From Scatophagus argus (Eukaryota; Chordata; Actinopteri; Scatophagidae), in assembly GCF_020382885.2 (NCBI RefSeq), contig NC_058503.1, forward strand, positions 1,849,110 through 1,913,109: a stretch of DNA of 64,000 nt. The letters run 5' to 3'. This document shows positions 58,817 through 64,000 of the stretch, one piece after another (position 1 is the stretch's first letter; each line of letters begins with the position of its first letter). The notes below the pieces were generated by a model. It worked only from the letters and a program-made list of their open reading frames with translations. It searched no databases and was not told where the DNA came from. Both the position numbers and the translations under genes were made by a program.

Positions 58817-59149
58817 GTGAGTAAAAGATGCGGTGTTTTACAGTTGTTGTTTTGCTGTTTACTTGGCACAGTGTGACGCACGAGACTAATGCCTTAACAT
58901 GTAAGCTGGTGAAGAGTCAGACTTCTGAAATCCTGACAGCCACAGCACTCCGAGCGTTTCTCTCCACAGCAGGTCAGGTTCTAATTAAGAGTGAACAGCT
59001 TCTGTCAGCTCAGTCTGTTCACTTTATTCCGTGCGTCTATCAGGAAAGGTTTGAGCTGAGAGGGATTTACATTTGCTTTAACATTTACTCAAAATTCTAG
59101 CTGCTACTGATCAAAAGCAAACAAACAAACAAAAATCCAAAAAACAGGC

Positions 59150-59588
59150 CCCTGCAGCCTTGAATCGCAGCTCCAGTCTCTTTTCCTGGAAAGCTGCGCG
59201 CACGACTTGGGGCGCACGCAAGCGGAACCGCTCTCTCGCGCTCCTTGGTGGACCCCTGCTATAGCCTCCCATCCACGTTTTGAATGACACCCAGAGGCCA
59301 TCCCCTCTTCTGACCGCTGCCCGCCGCGGCTCCTCTCATATCCACACAATGTGCTGCACTCCAGCCAACACGTTCAGGAGCGTTTTACGCACAGCCTCGG
59401 TGCTGCAGATGTTGCAAACCTGTGGCTTAGTTTTGGTGTTGCTCAATTCGGTTGCGCATGCTCTTGTTAAAATGTGGATGAAAGCCTCCCTTGTTGCAGT
59501 TTACCGTAAGGCCATAGATGCACTGGTGTCCGTAGAAGTCTGAGCGTCGGTCACTCAGCTGAGGAAGGAGGGAAATCTAAAACAGAAA
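59150..59588 (+). other. CpG-rich block ending at a GTGAGT donor
   Basis: GC- and CpG-rich sequence (59190-59345, e.g. GCGCGCACGACTTGGGGCGC) leads to a possible exon end at 59588 before GTGAGT. The frame 59280-59543 is open for 87 codons and has a hydrophobic stretch (LVLVLLNSVAHA), but no family match is recognised. It could be an alternative first exon of a downstream gene. Confidence 0.25.
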
Positions 59589-60399
59589 GTGAGTAGGCCG
59601 CTTTAAAGCCATTCGAACAGCCTGAAATAGTGTTTTAATGCGCTGCAGTCACATGCGTCAGGCATTTAAACACTGTTGGATTAAGATTACAGATCTGAAC
59701 AGCGCAAATCACATCTTTTAAAAGCAGTGCAAAGAGTAACTTCAATTTACACACACACACACACACACATCACTGACACACATCACATCATGTTGAGCCA
59801 CGGCGTGTAATAAGGACAAGGAAAGCGAAGGCAGAGAGCTCATCTGCGACTAATTATTAGGCTACTTATTAACGCGTGTCACGGACTTCAGCTTGGGCGG
59901 ACTGTCTGCGGGATGATACCGACGTGTGAAAGTATTAGAGCTGAGCTGATAGCAGCACGATAAGTTAGTGCTGCGTGAGGCAGAAATATTCCCTGTACAG
60001 AGAAGCAACAAGAGAGCGCTCTATCGTTTCTCCAATGTCAAGGTCCCTCTGATATGAGGGCCCCGAGAGGAGCAGTTCACTCACATATGATGCAGAAAAC
60101 CATTACGCAACCGTTTATGTTGATACAACATTAAGTAAAGACTGACTTTATTTAAAAATCTTAAAGAAGAATTTAGTCTAAAGCCGAGGATTACAATGGC
60201 CACGAGTCACTTGCGTGGGTACATCCCTCCTGGTGCGTTTCGAACCGCCACAGGGGCAATTTATGAAAATACTAAAGTTCTAATGAACACTTGTGCATCA
60301 TTTTACGCGTTCTGTGAGTGAGATCCGACCCACAAAATGCTTTAGTGGGTCAGAGTAGTTTTTTTGACGCCCCCCTCTAACTGCTCCCTCCCTTCCCCT

Positions 60400-60848
60400 C
60401 TGCCTTTGTCTCTCCTCCCTTCTCTCCTCCCTCTATCAGTCGGTGCGCCCGTTGGCACAGGAAAGATTGGAAGTGACACAGTCTGATTAGAACCCGGTCT
60501 CTTTTGCACCGACAAATCCCGCGATTGCTGCGGCTTAGGCTCCCGGGTTTGCTTTTTCGGCTTGTCGGCCTTCAGGTTCGTGTTTTGTGGGGTGTTTTGG
60601 TTTTTTTTTTTCGGGCGGTCTGTGTTGTTTTCATACACGAGCGTTTTCCCAGCGTTATTTTCGCGCTTGTTCTCTCTTGCGAGGATGAAGCCATGAGTGC
60701 AGAGGAGGGCAGACTTATACCACTGAGACGCGCTTTGAGCTGAGAGCCAGGCGAACGCGTAAAGGGAGGACCAAACAAAGTGCATCTGAAATATCAAGTT
60801 TGCGCGCTCCACGGCTTCACGACAGACAGATCACTACTGCTGTTCACA

Positions 60849-60883
<35 letters not shown>

Positions 60884-61175
60884 CGTCACAACTTCCTCGC
60901 AGACGAGCATCCTCTGTCCATTTCCACCTCTCCACTCACTCCGCCGCCTTGCGCGCTGTCGTCACTCCACACTCCGCCTGCCACCACAGACTAACTTTTT
61001 TTTTTTCTTTGCGGCTGTCCGGTCCGACTGCGACGGGTCCAGATTCAGCAGAGCAAGCAGCGTGACCCGCCGTGCATCCAGGAGCCGAAGCAAAGCCCAG
61101 CCCTGGATTCAATACTCCTGATCAATGGACAGAGCCTCCTCAGCGGCCAGCAGCGCTTCAGACACGCCGTAGACA
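60400..61175 (+). other. Candidate CpG-island promoter and non-coding first exon of an unidentified gene
   Basis: This block is the most GC- and CpG-rich of the window. It has pyrimidine-rich tracts (60373-60435), a CT array (60850-60880) and no TATA box, and it ends at a perfect GTAAGT donor (61176). An ATG at 61125 opens a 15-codon uORF (MDRASSAASSASDTP) that stops at 61172, so the main start must be in a later exon. No following coding exon was found before the window ends. The gene is not identified; a developmental or neural gene with a long first intron would fit. Confidence 0.45.
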
Positions 61176-61355
61176 GTAAGTAGTTACAAACACACACACA
61201 CACACTCATACACTCACACACACCAACGCTACATGCTGTAATCTCGTAACAAGAAATGATTGAAAGTGGCTGTAAATTATTATGAAGTGAATATAAATGA
61301 TTTAAAAAGTACAAATTGATCAAGAGTCACTGTGTCTTTAGTTACTAAACACACA

Positions 61356-61520
61356 TTGTTATTATTATTATTATTATTACTATTATTATCACTGTTTTAT
61401 TTTTGTGTATTAGTCTAATTAATAACAACAATAATAATAACAACAACAATAATAACAATAATAATAATAATAACAATAATAACAATAATAACAATAATAA
61501 TAATAATAATAATAATAATG
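61356..61520. repeat. ATT array followed by AAT/AAC array
   Basis: An ATT array at 61356-61393 is followed by a mixed AAT/AAC array at 61422-61520. The second translates as a run of Asn in one frame, which is an artefact of the repeat. The arrays could pair as a hairpin. Confidence 0.9.
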
Positions 61521-64000
61521 ATTATAATAATGATCTTCGCAGACCGTTTGAACATTTGAATTACCCCACTCTGATAATAGTAATTATTTTCCAAATTAGC
61601 TAGTCGTTTTTCTTTAATAATACAATAACATTAATTTGGTTAAAGTTTGTACAGGTTGATCAATATTTAACTGCTGAATTTGTCCAGACATTTCAGCTTC
61701 TTGGAATGTTCGTGTTTCCCTTTTTCTTCTTCTTCTTCTTCTTCTTTTAACGTAATGTTAGCGTGGGCCTAATTGACGTACTTTGTGTGCAACAAGACGT
61801 AGACAGGTGAATAAAATGGCTTATGAGTTTTGAAAGAACTCGGTGCAGTTAATGAACACCGTGACATAAATATTGTCGTTATGTTTGGCTCCTTTTTCAA
61901 GCCGGGCAACGTTTTTACTTTAACGGACATGTTGAGGATCGTTTAAATCGTAATAAATTCACTTAAATGAATTAAAAACGCGCGTGACTGTCGTGGTGGT
62001 TATGTGTGTGTTGATTAAAACACAGATTGATCAAAATATTTTTTTTTGAGGAGGGGGGGGCAAGAAAACGTGTCAGAAATGGGTCACAGCATCACTTCAG
62101 CAATTCTACCCACTTTGTGACTTTTTAACTTTTTTTAAAAAAATAAATAAATAATTAATGACCAATTACTGCGGGATATGTTACTGATGTTACTGTTTAA
62201 CACAAGCAGAGTTTAAAGCCTGTCAGTTTTACGTCCCTTCAAATTGCATATTGACCAGTAAACAGGACAAATAATGAATAAAACACAGCGAGAGGACAGA
62301 GAGGAGAAGCCCGGGACAGACGCTGCAAAGGGCCTTTCACCTCTGCAACAACACATTCCCCTTCACATTTCTGGAATGTTCAAAAATAAAATAATAATAA
62401 TAATAATAATAAGCAGAAATATGAGGAGATCACAAAACTCAGGGTCTGACCAGGGACTGTGAAGAAGTTTGGGACTAAAAGGCCTCCAGTCTGCTCTGCG
62501 TAATCAGAGGAAACTAAAGCCAAATGCCTTTGGATAGAAATGAGAAACAGCTCCTTCTGCAAACCTTCAAGTCAGGAACAATTGTTTGTCCTGCACTAAA
62601 CATAAAGGACATAAACCCTCCACCGTCATGTACATTAGGAGAAGAGAATAAAAGAAATGTGGAATAAAAGCCCCACAGGTCAGACGACAGGTTTCACCAA
62701 CAAGGTGAAAAATAAGAAAAAGTCAAGGCGATTTTTGCCGCTTCTCATTTTTAAAGACGTTTTATTCCTGCATGTCTTCTGTGTGTGTGTGTGTGTGTGT
62801 GTGTGTTACATGGACAGCAGCTACTTTCTGCTCCACACTGGAGGCTTTCGTCCTCCGTGACCTTTAAAAAAAAAAGCAGCTGGCTGACTCCGTTCTTTCT
62901 TGTTTTCCAAAGCACCAGGAATCCACACAGCGTTTCAATGTTTTTCTCAGAGAATGAAACACGTGTCAAGTGTCCGCTTTCTGCTCACATAGAAATGTCA
63001 CTTTTCTCACCTGGAGCAGGTAAGGTGCGTTTTGACAATGGTCGGCTTCAGATTCATATTTACTGCAGAGCGTTTAAACACATCTGTAAATGTAATATAA
63101 TGCATATCATTAGCTACAACGAGGACGAGAATTAATCAAAGCAGCGTGACGCGTTATCGGGTAACGCGACTATCAATCATCTCCTGCGCCGCATGACGCG
63201 TCCATCGTCACGCGTTAGAGAAATAACTGCAAAAAAACATCCTGGGTTTTAGTTTTTTGGGGATGAGGGGGGGGGCACCGGCGAGCAGAAATGAATTCGT
63301 TTCAGCTGGAGTGATGGGTGACTGCTGGAGCTCTCTGGCCTGCCTGTCTGTTTAAAGTTTGCTCACATGTTAAAGAAGCTGACACGGGAGGGGGGTTAAT
63401 GTGTAAAGAGTTTGGGCATCAACAAGAGCGGGACACTCATATTTTCTTTGGCTTTGACTGAACTGTAGCTTTAATATGTGTGCAAGTCTTTCACGCGCTT
63501 TTTTTTTCCGTAGTGCCGCAAAGTGGCACCAGTGCGATGCGCAGATTATTTATGGTCCGCAATTTCATGCACCTGATGAAGCTTATTTTTTCTTTTTATC
63601 TTGTTAATGTAATTTTTTCAGTAACTGATGTCTTCTTTTATTTAATTGGTAGTTTATTTCTCATCTGTTGGAACTTCACGAGGACACTTCATCGCCTTAT
63701 ATTCATGAATAACGCAGCCACAATTCATCCAGACCAAGAAATCTTCAGTAACTTTCCCTCTCCGGTCGTTGTGCCTTTCTGTGTGAACCATCTGTTCACA
63801 CGTACCATGGGTGTGTCTGCACTATTAAAGTGGAGATTAGATAGTGGAGAAGCTTTGTGGGCTGAGAGGAGCCTCACTAATGATGCTCCTCTCTCTGGCT
63901 CTGTCACTGCTGCTCCATACACCCACAGATCACCACAGGGTCTCTTATTCAGCCTGTTTATCACCAGCTCACGAGGACTAATGACGATCAATCCCTGTCC
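61521..64000. other. Putative intron or regulatory sequence to the right edge
   Basis: No coding exon was recognised. Contents: a TTC array (61721-61747), a TG array (62782-62807), a CGCG-rich motif cluster (63149-63217) and unique-looking sequence at 63660-63990 that could be conserved regulatory DNA. If the first exon at 60400-61175 is real, all this is first-intron sequence. Confidence 0.35.
63149..63217. promoter_or_regulatory. Cluster of ACGCGT motifs with a CGCGTTA/TAACGCG inverted repeat
   Basis: ACGCGT occurs three times (63149-63154, 63196-63201, 63210-63215). CGCGTTA at 63150-63156 is mirrored by TAACGCG at 63162-63168 across five bases and repeated at 63211-63217. CpG-containing hexamers this dense are unusual outside promoters; the binding factor is unknown. 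Confidence 0.4.

Noticed and set aside
59280-59543. 87-codon frame with a hydrophobic, signal-peptide-like stretch
   Set aside because: No homologue recognised, weak support for its start, and it lies in a CpG-rich candidate UTR; kept only as a candidate exon.
60342-60812. 156-codon minus-strand frame in the CpG-rich block
   Set aside because: Low-complexity Lys/Gln/Arg composition from the pyrimidine tracts on the plus strand; no domain seen.
61403-61603. Poly-Asn protein
   Set aside because: It is translation of an AAT/AAC array with no conserved flanks.

Overview
The window is nuclear DNA of a teleost fish, most likely a spiny-rayed (percomorph) species. The evidence is vertebrate-type multi-exon genes with GT-AG introns, moderately compact introns, fish-type interspersed repeats (Tc1-like, L2/Rex-type LINE, short DNA-transposon-like elements) and abundant CA/TG, CT and AAT microsatellites. 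No prokaryotic operon, CRISPR array, rRNA or tRNA gene was recognised. All gene models were assembled by eye from splice sites, reading-frame continuity and remembered human orthologues; no alignment was run.

The first 41 kb holds seven protein genes in a dense alternating layout. armc8 (minus strand, only its first two coding exons inside the window) is head-to-head with dbr1 (plus). dbr1 converges tail-to-tail on a Rab5-family GTPase gene (minus). That gene is head-to-head with lcmt2/tyw4 (plus), which converges on crygs (gamma-S crystallin, minus). Next come tbccd1 (minus) and, head-to-head with it, dnajb11/ERdj3 (plus). The three divergent pairs share intergenic promoters of about 0.5 kb or less to about 1 kb, two of them with NRF1-like sites. 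In the two convergent pairs the poly(A) signals lie only about 50-80 bp apart.

The genes are mostly housekeeping: lariat-RNA debranching (dbr1), a CTLH-complex armadillo subunit (armc8), early-endosome traffic (Rab5), wybutosine modification of phenylalanine tRNA (lcmt2), tubulin-cofactor-like/centrosome function (tbccd1) and an ER co-chaperone (dnajb11). crygs is the tissue-restricted exception and has its own TATA box. In human, armc8-dbr1 and crygs-tbccd1-dnajb11 are separate blocks of 3q and LCMT2 lies on 15q, so the window joins blocks that are apart in mammals.

From about 41.2 kb to the end there is no recognisable coding exon. This 23-kb stretch carries microsatellites and repeat relics. 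Over the last 10 kb the sequence becomes more CpG-rich, with possible conserved regulatory blocks and candidate non-coding first exons; the best is a CpG-rich, CT-rich stretch ending at a strong splice donor at 61176. This suggests the 5' region of a plus-strand gene whose coding part lies beyond the window. I found no convincing new biological system. The most useful oddities are two GC-AG introns in lcmt2, the intron-rich lcmt2 itself, the divergent Rab5 P-loop, an ERSE-like element at dnajb11, and the uncharacterised 58-64 kb regulatory region.
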